From Rubritepida sp. (GTDB lineage: Bacteria > Pseudomonadota > Alphaproteobacteria > Acetobacterales > Acetobacteraceae), in contig JAQGHZ010000505.1 in assembly GCA_028291485.1 (NCBI GenBank), positions 1-5,054 on the forward strand: DNA of 5,054 nt. The letters are read 5' to 3'. Shown one piece after another: positions 1-5,054 of the stretch. The translations under genes and the position numbers were made by a program. The stretch's first letter is position 1. Each line of letters starts with the position of its first letter. The notes under the pieces were generated by a model. The model was not told the DNA's origin, searched no databases, and saw only the letters and a list, made by a program, of their open reading frames with translations.

Positions 1-72
1 GTCCGGGGCGGAAGCTAACGCGCCGTGCGCATGAATCCAGTGAAATGTTTTGCAAACGGCCCGTAACCCGCG

Positions 73-94
73 CCGGAGAACGATTCTTCCCCGG
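73..94 (-). terminator. Hairpin downstream of the operon, possible terminator
   Basis: An 8-bp inverted repeat pairs CCGGAGAA (73-80) with TTCCCCGG (87-94) around a 6-base loop, with one G-U pair in the minus-strand RNA. Read on the minus strand it begins about 30 bases after the stop codon of the crotonase gene, where the three-gene transcript would be expected to end. No run of T follows it, so it is not a classical intrinsic terminator. It may stabilise the 3' end or act together with Rho. The rest of 1-124 holds no convincing gene on either strand. Confidence 0.35.
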
Positions 95-124
95 CTGGGC
101 CACTCCGGACTACCGCCGGTTGCA

Positions 125-928
125 TTACGCTCCGGTAAACACCGGCTTGCGCTTCTCCATGAAGGCCCGGCGGCCTTCGCGGTAGTCGGCGCTGTCGAAG
201 CAGGCGCTCTGGGCCGCCTCGATCGCCGCCATGTCGCGGTCCCCGGCATCGGCCAGCACCGCGCGCACCGTGCGCTTGTTGGCCAGCAGCGAGAGCGGGG
301 CGTTCACCGCGATGGTGGAGGTGATCTTCGCGACCTCGGCGTCGAGCGATTCGGCCGGGTAGAGCTTGTTGATGAGGCCCAGCCGCTCGGCCTCCTCGGC
401 GGAGACGCGGCCGCCGGTCATCAGGATGAAATGCGCCTGGGCGGGCCCGACCAGGGACACCAGGTTGCCAACCATGTCGAAGCCGTAAGCGATCCCCAGC
501 TTGGCGGCCGGGATGCCGAACTCGCTGCCCGTGCCGGCAATGCGCATGTCGCAGCTCATGGCGATGCCGAGCCCGCCGCCCATGCAGAAGCCCTGGATCT
601 TCGCGATCACCGGCTTGGGGAATTCCAGCAGCTTGCGCCGGCCGAGGCTGGTCTTGTCGTTATAATTCTTCTGCGCCTCGGCGTCCGAGCGGTTCTTCTC
701 GAACTGGCTGATGTCGGCGCCCGAGACGAAGGCCTGGCCGCCCGCGCCTTCGAGCACGACGCAGCGGATGGCGGGATCGGCCCCGAAGGCGTCCAGCGCC
801 TCGGCCATGCCGTCCCACATCGCGATGCTCATCGCGTTGCGCTTCTCGGGCTGGTTGAACACGATCGTGCCCACGCCATCGGCCTTGTGCGCCAGGATCT
901 TTCCGTCGGCGAACACCATGTCACTCAT
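125..928 (-). CDS. Crotonase-superfamily protein (enoyl-CoA hydratase/isomerase family)
   Basis: A 267-residue protein of normal length for the crotonase fold, which acts on acyl-CoA thioesters in the cytoplasm. Family landmarks are a beta-strand ending in NQPEKRNAMS (25-34), the first oxyanion-hole loop AFVSGADI (66-73), the second oxyanion-hole segment GFCMGGGLGIAMSCD (113-127), FGIPAAKLGI (137-146) and the C-terminal helix ending DYREGRRAFMEKRKP (248-262). Aligned to rat mitochondrial crotonase from memory, the two catalytic glutamates (Glu144, Glu164) correspond to Gly121 and Ala141, so ordinary hydratase chemistry is doubtful. Tyr148 aligns without gaps to Tyr140 of E. coli methylmalonyl-CoA decarboxylase, whose C-terminus is also similar. 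The ATG at 928 has GGGAG (937-941) 8 bases upstream, inside the end of the CoA-transferase gene. Only 3 bases separate that gene's stop from this start, so the two are probably translationally coupled. The family call is secure; the reaction is open. Confidence 0.93.
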   Translation of the reverse strand: MSDMVFADGKILAHKADGVGTIVFNQPEKRNAMSIAMWDGMAEALDAFGADPAIRCVVLEGAGGQAFVSGADISQFEKNRSDAEAQKNYNDKTSLGRRKLLEFPKPVIAKIQGFCMGGGLGIAMSCDMRIAGTGSEFGIPAAKLGIAYGFDMVGNLVSLVGPAQAHFILMTGGRVSAEEAERLGLINKLYPAESLDAEVAKITSTIAVNAPLSLLANKRTVRAVLADAGDRDMAAIEAAQSACFDSADYREGRRAFMEKRKPVFTGA

Positions 929-931
929 GCA

Positions 932-2143
932 TCAGGCTCCCAATGCCTTGGCCGCGCGAAGGGCGGCGATCTCGTCAGTCGTCAGCCCGGCTTCCGCCAG
1001 GATCTCGTCGGTATGCTCGCCCAGGGCCGGCACGCCGCGCCGGATTCCGGGCTTGTGGCCCTGGATGTTGATCGGCGTGCGGACCACGCCGGCCGTGCCG
1101 AGCTTCGCATGCGGGATCTGCCAGACCATGTCCAGATGCTCGACCTGCGGGTCCTCGAAGACCTCCTGGATGTCGTTGATCGGGCCGCAGGGAATGCCGG
1201 CCGCCTCCAGCTTCGCGATCCAGTATTCGGAAGGGTGCCGGCTCGTCACCTCCGAGATGGCGGCGTTCAGCCCGGCGCGGTCCTTCGTGCGGCCGTCGAC
1301 CGTCTTCCACTCGGGCTTCTCCAGCCAGTCCTCGCGGCCCACGGCGCGGCAGAAGACCTCCCAGAGCTTGGGCGAGGAGGCGGCGATGTTGATCGGCTTG
1401 TCCGTGCTCGGGAACACGCCCATCGGCGTGTTGACCGGATGGTCGTTGCCCGCCTGTCCCGCGATCTCGCCCTTCTGCAGCCAGCGCGTGGCCTGGAAGT
1501 CGAGCATGAAGACCTCGGCCTCCAGCAGGCTGGTATGGACGTAGCGGCCCTTGCCGGTCTTCTCGCGCTCGAACAGCGCCATCATGATCGCGAGCGCCAG
1601 CAGGTTGCCGGCCGTCAGGTCGTTGATGGGGATGCCCACGCGCATGGGCCCGCGCCCCGGCTCGCCGGTGATGGTCATGAGGCCGCCCATGCCTTGGGCG
1701 ATCTGGTCCACGCCGCCGCGCTTGGAATAGGGCCCGGTCTGCCCGAAGCCGGAGATGCTGGCATAGACCAGCCGCGGGTTGATGGCCGACAGCGTGTCGT
1801 AGTCGATCTTCAGGCGGTGCTTCACCTCCATCCGCATGTTCTCGACCACGATGTCCGCCGTGGCGGCGAGGCGCAGGAAGGCGGCATGGCCCTCGGGCTT
1901 CTTGAGGTCCAGCCCGATGCAGCGCTTGTTGCGGTGCAGGTTCGTGAAGTCGAAGCCGTCCCGCGCGCCGCCCATGGCGTCGTTGCTGACCGGCGGCTCG
2001 ATCCGGATGATGTCGGCGCCCCAATCGGCCAGGTGGCGCACGCAGGTGGGTCCCGCGCGGGCCAGCGTCAGGTCCAGGACGCGCAGCCCGTTGAGCGGCA
2101 GGGTGGTGGCAATCTGAGCGGCGGTCGCGCTGTCATCCGGCAT
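932..2143 (-). CDS. CaiB/BaiF family (family III) CoA-transferase
   Basis: A 403-residue protein of full length for family III CoA-transferases, which move CoA between carboxylic acids in the cytoplasm through an aspartyl-CoA intermediate (formyl-CoA:oxalate transferase is the model). Visible family motifs are GLRVLDLT (19-26), LADWGADIIRIEPP (38-51), the NLHRNKRCIGLDLKKPEG segment (68-85), DIVVENMR (97-104), INPRLVYASISGFGQTGPY (121-139) and GGVDQIAQGMGGLM (143-156). Asp175 in GIPINDLTAG is the expected catalytic aspartate. The C-terminal domain carries GIPCGPINDIQEVFEDPQV, the usual 'GIPxGPI' segment. The start ATG has AGGGAG (2151-2156) 7 bases upstream. It is the middle gene of an operon, 27 bases after the AbrB-type gene and 3 before the crotonase gene. 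The CoA donor and acceptor cannot be read from sequence; the crotonase next door suggests the product is processed further as a thioester. Confidence 0.95.
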   Translation of the reverse strand: MPDDSATAAQIATTLPLNGLRVLDLTLARAGPTCVRHLADWGADIIRIEPPVSNDAMGGARDGFDFTNLHRNKRCIGLDLKKPEGHAAFLRLAATADIVVENMRMEVKHRLKIDYDTLSAINPRLVYASISGFGQTGPYSKRGGVDQIAQGMGGLMTITGEPGRGPMRVGIPINDLTAGNLLALAIMMALFEREKTGKGRYVHTSLLEAEVFMLDFQATRWLQKGEIAGQAGNDHPVNTPMGVFPSTDKPINIAASSPKLWEVFCRAVGREDWLEKPEWKTVDGRTKDRAGLNAAISEVTSRHPSEYWIAKLEAAGIPCGPINDIQEVFEDPQVEHLDMVWQIPHAKLGTAGVVRTPINIQGHKPGIRRGVPALGEHTDEILAEAGLTTDEIAALRAAKALGA

Positions 2144-2170
2144 GGTTCGTCTCCCTCTCCGAACAAAAGG

Positions 2171-3232
2171 CTACGCCGCGGGGCTTGGCGTGAACAGACG
2201 GAGTCGGACGAGGAGCTTGAAGATGGACCCCAGCATGAAGTTGCAGATCAGCGTGCGCGCGAGGTGAAAGCTCAGGACGAGCGGCACCGCGACGCCGAGC
2301 GTCCGGGCCGTGACGCCCATTTCCGGCATGCCGCCCGGCGCCATGCCGATCATGACAGCGCCCGCGGGCAGGTCCGCGATCCAGGCGAGCCCCACGGCCA
2401 TCGCCGTGCAGCCGGCGCAGAGCGCGAGGGAGGATAGGATGGATGCGTTCATCAGCCGCCGCGAGCTGAGCAGGAACTCGAGCGTCATCCGCTGGCCGAG
2501 GGTCGAGCCCATGCCGATCTGCGCGGCGTTGACCATCCATTGCGGCACGCCCGAGGGCAGGAGGTCGAAGGCCGCCGCGATGATGGCGAGCAGGCAGGGC
2601 CCGATCATCCAGGGATTGGCCAGGCCCAGCTGCCGCATGCCCTGCGCCGCGACGAAGCCCGCCACGATCATGCCGGCCAGGGCCAGGGGCTCGACGGGGA
2701 TGTGCGGGGCGAGGAAAGCGCCGCTGTCGCCGTGCGGCGCGAAGGCGGTGAGCAGCGGCGGCATGACCAGCACCACCACCAGCACGCGCATGGTCTGGGC
2801 CAGGGTGACGGTCTGGATCGGCGCGCCGGCACGCTGGGCCAGGACCGCCATCACCACGATGCCGCCGGGGATGGTGGAGAAGAAGCCGGTATTCGCGTCG
2901 AGGCCGGCCATGCGGGTGAAGATCGGCACGGTCGCGATGCCGGCGGCAATGGAGAGGAAGGCCGCGATGACGATGGCGGGCAGCTCGCCGAGCAACGCCG
3001 CCAGCACGGGGCCGGAAAAGGTCTGCCCGAAGGCGAGGCCGATCAGGATGAGCGCGGCCGGCCGCGCCACGGGCGGCACCTGGACCGGGCGCGCCCAGGA
3101 GAGCGCCGCGGTGCCGAACATGGCGCCGATCATCCAGGCCAGCGGGATGTGCAGCAGGGAGAAGAGGAAGCCGCCCACGACGGCCGCGAGGAGCGTCAGG
3201 AGCTGGGTGAGGAGTGAGGGCGGGAGCGTCAC
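2171..3232 (-). CDS. AbrB-family (PF05145-type) integral membrane protein
   Basis: A 353-residue, very hydrophobic protein with about nine to ten predicted membrane segments and no hydrophilic domain. It matches the family named AbrB after an E. coli membrane protein and often mislabelled 'ammonia monooxygenase' or 'transcriptional regulator'; it is unrelated to the Bacillus DNA-binding AbrB. The internal duplication typical of the family is visible: PLAWMIGAMF (30-39) matches NPWMIGPCLL (206-215), and STIPGGIVVMAV (119-130) matches GMAPGGMPEMGV (296-307), each followed by a long hydrophobic stretch. The start is GTG at 3230-3232. An in-frame stop at 3266-3268 leaves little room for extension, and there is no clear ribosome-binding site before it. 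It is the first gene of the operon with the CoA-transferase and crotonase genes, so transport of an organic acid or CoA-pathway product is a reasonable guess. The substrate is unknown; the family is poorly characterised. Confidence 0.9.
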   Translation of the reverse strand: MTLPPSLLTQLLTLLAAVVGGFLFSLLHIPLAWMIGAMFGTAALSWARPVQVPPVARPAALILIGLAFGQTFSGPVLAALLGELPAIVIAAFLSIAAGIATVPIFTRMAGLDANTGFFSTIPGGIVVMAVLAQRAGAPIQTVTLAQTMRVLVVVLVMPPLLTAFAPHGDSGAFLAPHIPVEPLALAGMIVAGFVAAQGMRQLGLANPWMIGPCLLAIIAAAFDLLPSGVPQWMVNAAQIGMGSTLGQRMTLEFLLSSRRLMNASILSSLALCAGCTAMAVGLAWIADLPAGAVMIGMAPGGMPEMGVTARTLGVAVPLVLSFHLARTLICNFMLGSIFKLLVRLRLFTPSPAA

Positions 3233-3240
3233 GGAGAGGC

Positions 3241-3269
3241 AGGATCGGCGCAGTTGTGCACCGCGTCAA
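3241..3269 (-). promoter_or_regulatory. Weak sigma-70-like promoter candidate for the operon
   Basis: On the minus strand, TTGACG (3264-3269) is a good -35 match. It is followed after exactly 17 bases by GATCCT (3241-3246), a poor -10 match (3 of 6 positions). The predicted transcription start would fall near 3233-3236, almost on the GTG start of the AbrB-type gene. That would fit the lack of a Shine-Dalgarno site and imply a leaderless or nearly leaderless message. The weak -10 makes this tentative. Confidence 0.22.
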
Positions 3270-3342
3270 ACCTGGGCGGGGATTCATCCGACGTTAATCT
3301 AAGCCGCGGATTTTGGGACGGTTCGCTCCGAGGATTCCCTAT

Positions 3343-3513
3343 ATGAACCCAATCCTTCCGGCGGGCGCCGCCCCTGCGATCCGCGCCGGCTCGGCATGCG
3401 TCTGGGGGGCCGCCGCCCAATCCCGGCCTGCGGCTGGATCCGATCCTCGGCGTGGTGGTAATGGAGTTCCGCAACGGCTCCGAATCAAGTCCAGCGGCAG
3501 CGCCGCCGGTTGA
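3343..3513 (+). pseudogene. Possible small frameshifted gene, function unknown
   Basis: This is the only plus-strand stretch that looks like a gene, and it lies in the 300-base gap 3233-3532. The ATG at 3343 has GAGG (3330-3333) 9 bases upstream. The frame runs 56 codons to a TGA at 3511-3513. Codons with G or C at the third position dominate this frame at 3343-3409. The middle (about 3410-3478) is instead G/C-rich at third positions in the next frame, where it reads PPPNPGLRLDPILGVVV followed by MEFRNGS, a fluent protein-like stretch. After about 3480 the signal returns to the first frame (IKSSGSAAG, then stop). A six-G run at 3404-3409 is a natural place for a one-base change. The reading is a small protein gene carrying two compensating frameshifts, either real decay or sequencing error. 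I do not recognise the family securely; a FlaG-like or flagellar-cluster small protein is only an impression. No convincing promoter was found, although 3281-3315 is AT-richer than its surroundings. Confidence 0.3.
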
Positions 3514-3526
3514 AGCCTCCGGCGGC
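3502..3526. terminator. Perfect 8-bp hairpin between convergent genes
   Basis: GCCGCCGG (3502-3509) and CCGGCGGC (3519-3526) form a perfect 8-bp stem around a 9-base loop. Read on the minus strand it starts 6 bases after the stop of the isomerase-like gene. Read on the plus strand it straddles the TGA of the small frame at 3511-3513. The position suits a shared transcript end for convergent genes. Neither side has a T run, so termination is inferred from position and symmetry only. Confidence 0.4.
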
Positions 3527-3532
3527 CGATCG

Positions 3533-4252
3533 TCACGCGAGCAGCCGCCCATGGCCTGGCCGGCCATGCCTCACGCCGGCGAGGCGCAGCGCATTCCACG
3601 CCATGGCGGAGGCCGCCGAGACCACCGGCTTGCCCAGATCGTCCTCCAAGGCTTGCAAGGCACCGATTGTCGGCATGCCGGTGCCGCTGAGAAACACCGC
3701 ATCCGCCTCCGGCCGATCCACGGCGCGAGCGATGGCGTAGGCGCGCTCATCGGTCTCCTCATAGATATTGCGCACGTTCGGCAGCATTCCGTGGCTCACC
3801 ACCTCGATGCCGTGCGCTTCCAGATGCCGCTTGCCCTGCAAGGTCGTGGCTTCGGAATAGGGCGTCCCATAGGCGATCCGCCGGCAGCCCAACGCCTCCA
3901 GAGCCGCGAGCGTGCTGCCGAAGGCGGTGATGAAATGGGCGCCGGTCAGCGCCTCCATCTCCGCCACCAGCGCCGCCTCGCGCGCCTGGCCCAGGGTGTA
4001 GCTCGTCGCGGTGTGGGCGAGGACGATGACATGGGGCGACACCATGGCCAGCAGCTTCACCGCGGCGGGCAGGCTGGCCACCTGGCTGAGGTTGCGCTCG
4101 TCCTGCCCGGCATGGGTTCCGGCCGGGCCTTCCGCATGCATGCGGGTGAAGTGCATCGAGACCCCGGGCGGGCAGAGCGCAAACATTTCGGGCTCCACCG
4201 TCGGGTTCCCGGGAGGCACCAGGAATCCGATCCGCGCGCGCCAACCCTTCAT
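3533..4252 (-). CDS. Maleate isomerase/arylmalonate decarboxylase-like protein (Asp/Glu racemase superfamily)
   Basis: A 239-residue protein, the usual size for this family of cofactor-free enzymes acting on maleate or substituted malonates. The N-terminus RIGFLVPPGNPTVEPEM (7-23) is the family signature. Other matching segments are VIVLAHTATSYTLG (75-88), FITAFGSTLAALEALGCRRI (107-126), DAVFLSGTGMPT (184-195), LGKPVVSAASAMAW (206-219) and the end GRPGHGRLLA. Maleate isomerase uses two cysteines, and arylmalonate decarboxylase uses Cys188 with a glycine at the first site. Here the aligned positions are His80 and Gly190, and the only cysteines are Cys27 and Cys123, so neither known mechanism fits. 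I chose the ATG at 4252 over one 54 bases further upstream because GGAGG lies 8 bases before it and the family homology begins there. The gene follows the DUF1217 gene by 110 bases and precedes the AbrB-type operon by 300 bases. The fold family is secure; the substrate is not. Confidence 0.9.
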   Translation of the reverse strand: MKGWRARIGFLVPPGNPTVEPEMFALCPPGVSMHFTRMHAEGPAGTHAGQDERNLSQVASLPAAVKLLAMVSPHVIVLAHTATSYTLGQAREAALVAEMEALTGAHFITAFGSTLAALEALGCRRIAYGTPYSEATTLQGKRHLEAHGIEVVSHGMLPNVRNIYEETDERAYAIARAVDRPEADAVFLSGTGMPTIGALQALEDDLGKPVVSAASAMAWNALRLAGVRHGRPGHGRLLA

Positions 4253-4260
4253 GCCGAGTT

Positions 4261-4266
4261 CCTCCC
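4261..4266 (-). promoter_or_regulatory. Ribosome-binding site that fixes the isomerase-like start
   Basis: GGGAGG on the minus strand ends 8 bases before the ATG at 4250-4252, a near-ideal Shine-Dalgarno site. The alternative upstream ATG at 4306 would add 18 arginine-rich residues not expected in the family, and would place this site inside the coding region. Confidence 0.75.
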
Positions 4267-4284
4267 GTCGTGATACCGCCCGGC

Positions 4285-4297
4285 GTGCAGGGTGCAC
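4285..4297. repeat. Short dyad upstream of the isomerase-like gene
   Basis: GTGCA (4285-4289) and TGCAC (4293-4297) are a perfect 5-bp inverted repeat separated by GGG, about 32 bases before the ATG at 4252. It could be an operator half-site pair or simply chance in G+C-rich DNA. A related GGTGCAC sits upstream of the AbrB-type gene (3256-3262, minus strand). Confidence 0.2.
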
Positions 4298-4321
4298 CAT
4301 CGCCACCGCACGGCCCAGCCC

Positions 4322-4345
4322 CGGCAGTGCCGCATCGGACTGCCG
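4322..4345 (-). terminator. Hairpin after the DUF1217 gene
   Basis: CGGCAGT (4322-4328) and ACTGCCG (4339-4345) form a 7-bp stem with a 10-base loop, 17 bases beyond the DUF1217 stop codon on the minus strand. No T run follows, so it is at best a weak or Rho-assisted transcript end separating the DUF1217 gene from the isomerase-like gene. The 9-base sequence CCGCATCGG occurs both in this loop (4330-4338) and just before the stop (4353-4361). Confidence 0.25.
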
Positions 4346-4362
4346 CAGCTGCCCGCATCGGC

Positions 4363-5054
4363 TCAGGCGCTGAAAGCGCCGGGCCAGCCCAGCAGCGCGA
4401 GCGAACTGGCACCGCTGGTGCTGGCCTCGTTCATCGCCACATTCGCGAGGTAGCGCTCGGCGAGGCGCTGCACCTCCTTCGGATTGTCCAGCTTGTCGAG
4501 CTTGAGCCGGGCCTGCACCGCGCGCGCCTGGGTCTCCACAGGCTGCACCGCGATGGATTCGGGCAGGCCCAGCGCGCCGGTGATGACGCGCCGCAGGATC
4601 GGATCGCCCAGCACCGCATAGACATTGCCGTCGACAGAGGCCGCGCGGTCCTGGAAGACGACCGCGTCGCCGAGCCCGGTCTGTTTCGTCTCGAGGTCGT
4701 CCTGCCAGCGCGCGCGCTGCAGCCCCTCGTTCAGCGTCGCCTGCACCTTCGGGTCGCGCAGCGCGTCGATGCCCTTGGTGCCGAGCTGCAGGGCCTCCGC
4801 CGCCGCCTTCCAGCGCGTGTCGGAGAGCCGGTTGACCAGGCTCTTGGTGTCCTTGGGATCGGAGAGCAACGCCTGGATCGCGAGGCCCGGCTGGCTCGCC
4901 CCGTCCGGAATGCCGAGCGCGGTGGTGACCACCTGCAGCACGCGCGGATCCTTCAGCGCGGTCTTGATGTCCGGCGCCTTCGCGACCGCCTTCTGGAACT
5001 GGTCCATGGCGCGCTTCTGCATCGGCTCGGTGGCAATGCGCGCGAGCGCCTTCG
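4363..5054 (-). CDS. DUF1217 family flagellar-associated protein, 3' part
   Basis: About 230 residues are visible up to the TGA at 4363-4365. The frame stays open to the right edge (reading ...ALARIATEP before the first visible Met at 5022), so the true start lies outside the window and that Met is internal. The sequence fits DUF1217, an alphaproteobacterial family of unknown biochemical role commonly found in flagellar gene clusters and sometimes annotated as a flagellar rod-like protein. Two related helical modules are visible: DPRVLQVVTTALGIPDG (roughly 4905-4955) and GDPILRRVITGALGLPESI (roughly 4557-4613). A LVNRLSDTRW motif lies between them, and the end carries PKEVQRLAERYLANVA. No membrane segment or signal peptide is seen in this part. 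A short GGCGCT/AGCGCC hairpin (4366-4380) overlaps the last codons. The gene may be the edge of a flagellar cluster to the right; nothing to its left is clearly flagellar. Confidence 0.88.
   Translation of the reverse strand, partial: KALARIATEPMQKRAMDQFQKAVAKAPDIKTALKDPRVLQVVTTALGIPDGASQPGLAIQALLSDPKDTKSLVNRLSDTRWKAAAEALQLGTKGIDALRDPKVQATLNEGLQRARWQDDLETKQTGLGDAVVFQDRAASVDGNVYAVLGDPILRRVITGALGLPESIAVQPVETQARAVQARLKLDKLDNPKEVQRLAERYLANVAMNEASTSGASSLALLGWPGAFSA

Noticed and set aside
50..2437. A 795-codon open frame on the plus strand opposite three genes
   Set aside because: It is antisense to the crotonase, CoA-transferase and AbrB-type genes, which have full-length family matches. Its translation is rich in Arg, His, Gly, Ala and Asp with no domain pattern, as expected from the complement of strongly G/C-biased codons.
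2133..3287. Long minus-strand frame overlapping the AbrB-type gene in another frame
   Set aside because: Its product is Arg/Ala/Pro-rich without hydrophobic segments or motifs, while the 2171-3232 frame gives a clear duplicated membrane protein.
3266..3294. Sigma-28-like flagellar promoter (TCAAACC ... TCCGACG) ahead of the small plus-strand gene
   Set aside because: The spacing is about two bases too long and the -10 element matches only at CCGA, which is too weak to call.
3233..3532. tRNA or other structured RNA in the 300-base gap
   Set aside because: No T-loop (GGTTCRANTCC-like) sequence, acceptor stem pairing or CCA end was found on either strand.
3229..3599. Minus-strand frames across the gap between the AbrB-type and isomerase-like genes (3229-3567 and 3339-3599)
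   Set aside because: They overlap the end of the isomerase-like gene, have no ribosome-binding site or recognisable motif, and show poor protein character.
3452..4273. A 273-codon plus-strand frame beginning MVVMEFRNGS
   Set aside because: Only the first 15 or so residues look protein-like, and I assign those to the small frameshifted gene. The rest is antisense to the isomerase-like gene.

Overview
The window looks like chromosome from a high-G+C alphaproteobacterium, most likely of the Rhodospirillales/Acetobacteraceae type. The base composition is strongly G+C rich, with G or C at most third codon positions. The protein entering at the right edge is a DUF1217 protein, a family largely restricted to alphaproteobacteria and often found near flagellar genes. 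The lineage is an inference from these signs, not from a search.

All five convincing protein genes lie on the minus strand, so transcription runs right to left. From the right: (1) the 3' part of a DUF1217 flagellar-associated gene (4363 to beyond 5054); (2) a maleate isomerase/arylmalonate decarboxylase-type gene of the Asp/Glu racemase superfamily (3533-4252), with a clear Shine-Dalgarno site; (3) a gap of about 300 bases (3233-3532); (4) a tight three-gene operon of an AbrB-type membrane protein (2171-3232, GTG start), a family III (CaiB/BaiF) CoA-transferase (932-2143) and a crotonase-superfamily enzyme (125-928). Spacings in the operon are 27 and 3 bases. Positions 1-124 are non-coding apart from a hairpin that could end the operon transcript.

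The operon reads as a small CoA-dependent organic-acid module: a membrane protein that may move a substrate, a transferase that would put the acid onto CoA, and a crotonase that would process the thioester. Two enzymes lack the residues that define textbook activity. The crotonase has Gly121 and Ala141 where hydratases carry the two catalytic glutamates, but has Tyr148 at the position of the methylmalonyl-CoA decarboxylase tyrosine. The isomerase-like protein has His80 and Gly190 where maleate isomerases carry two cysteines. Exact reactions should therefore not be assigned by name transfer.

The 300-base gap is not empty. On the plus strand it has an ATG with a good ribosome-binding site at 3343 and a stop at 3511-3513, but the coding-like signal switches frame in the middle. 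This suggests a small degraded or mis-sequenced gene. A perfect 8-bp hairpin lies where it would converge with the isomerase gene. I found no RNA gene, CRISPR array, insertion sequence or attachment site.
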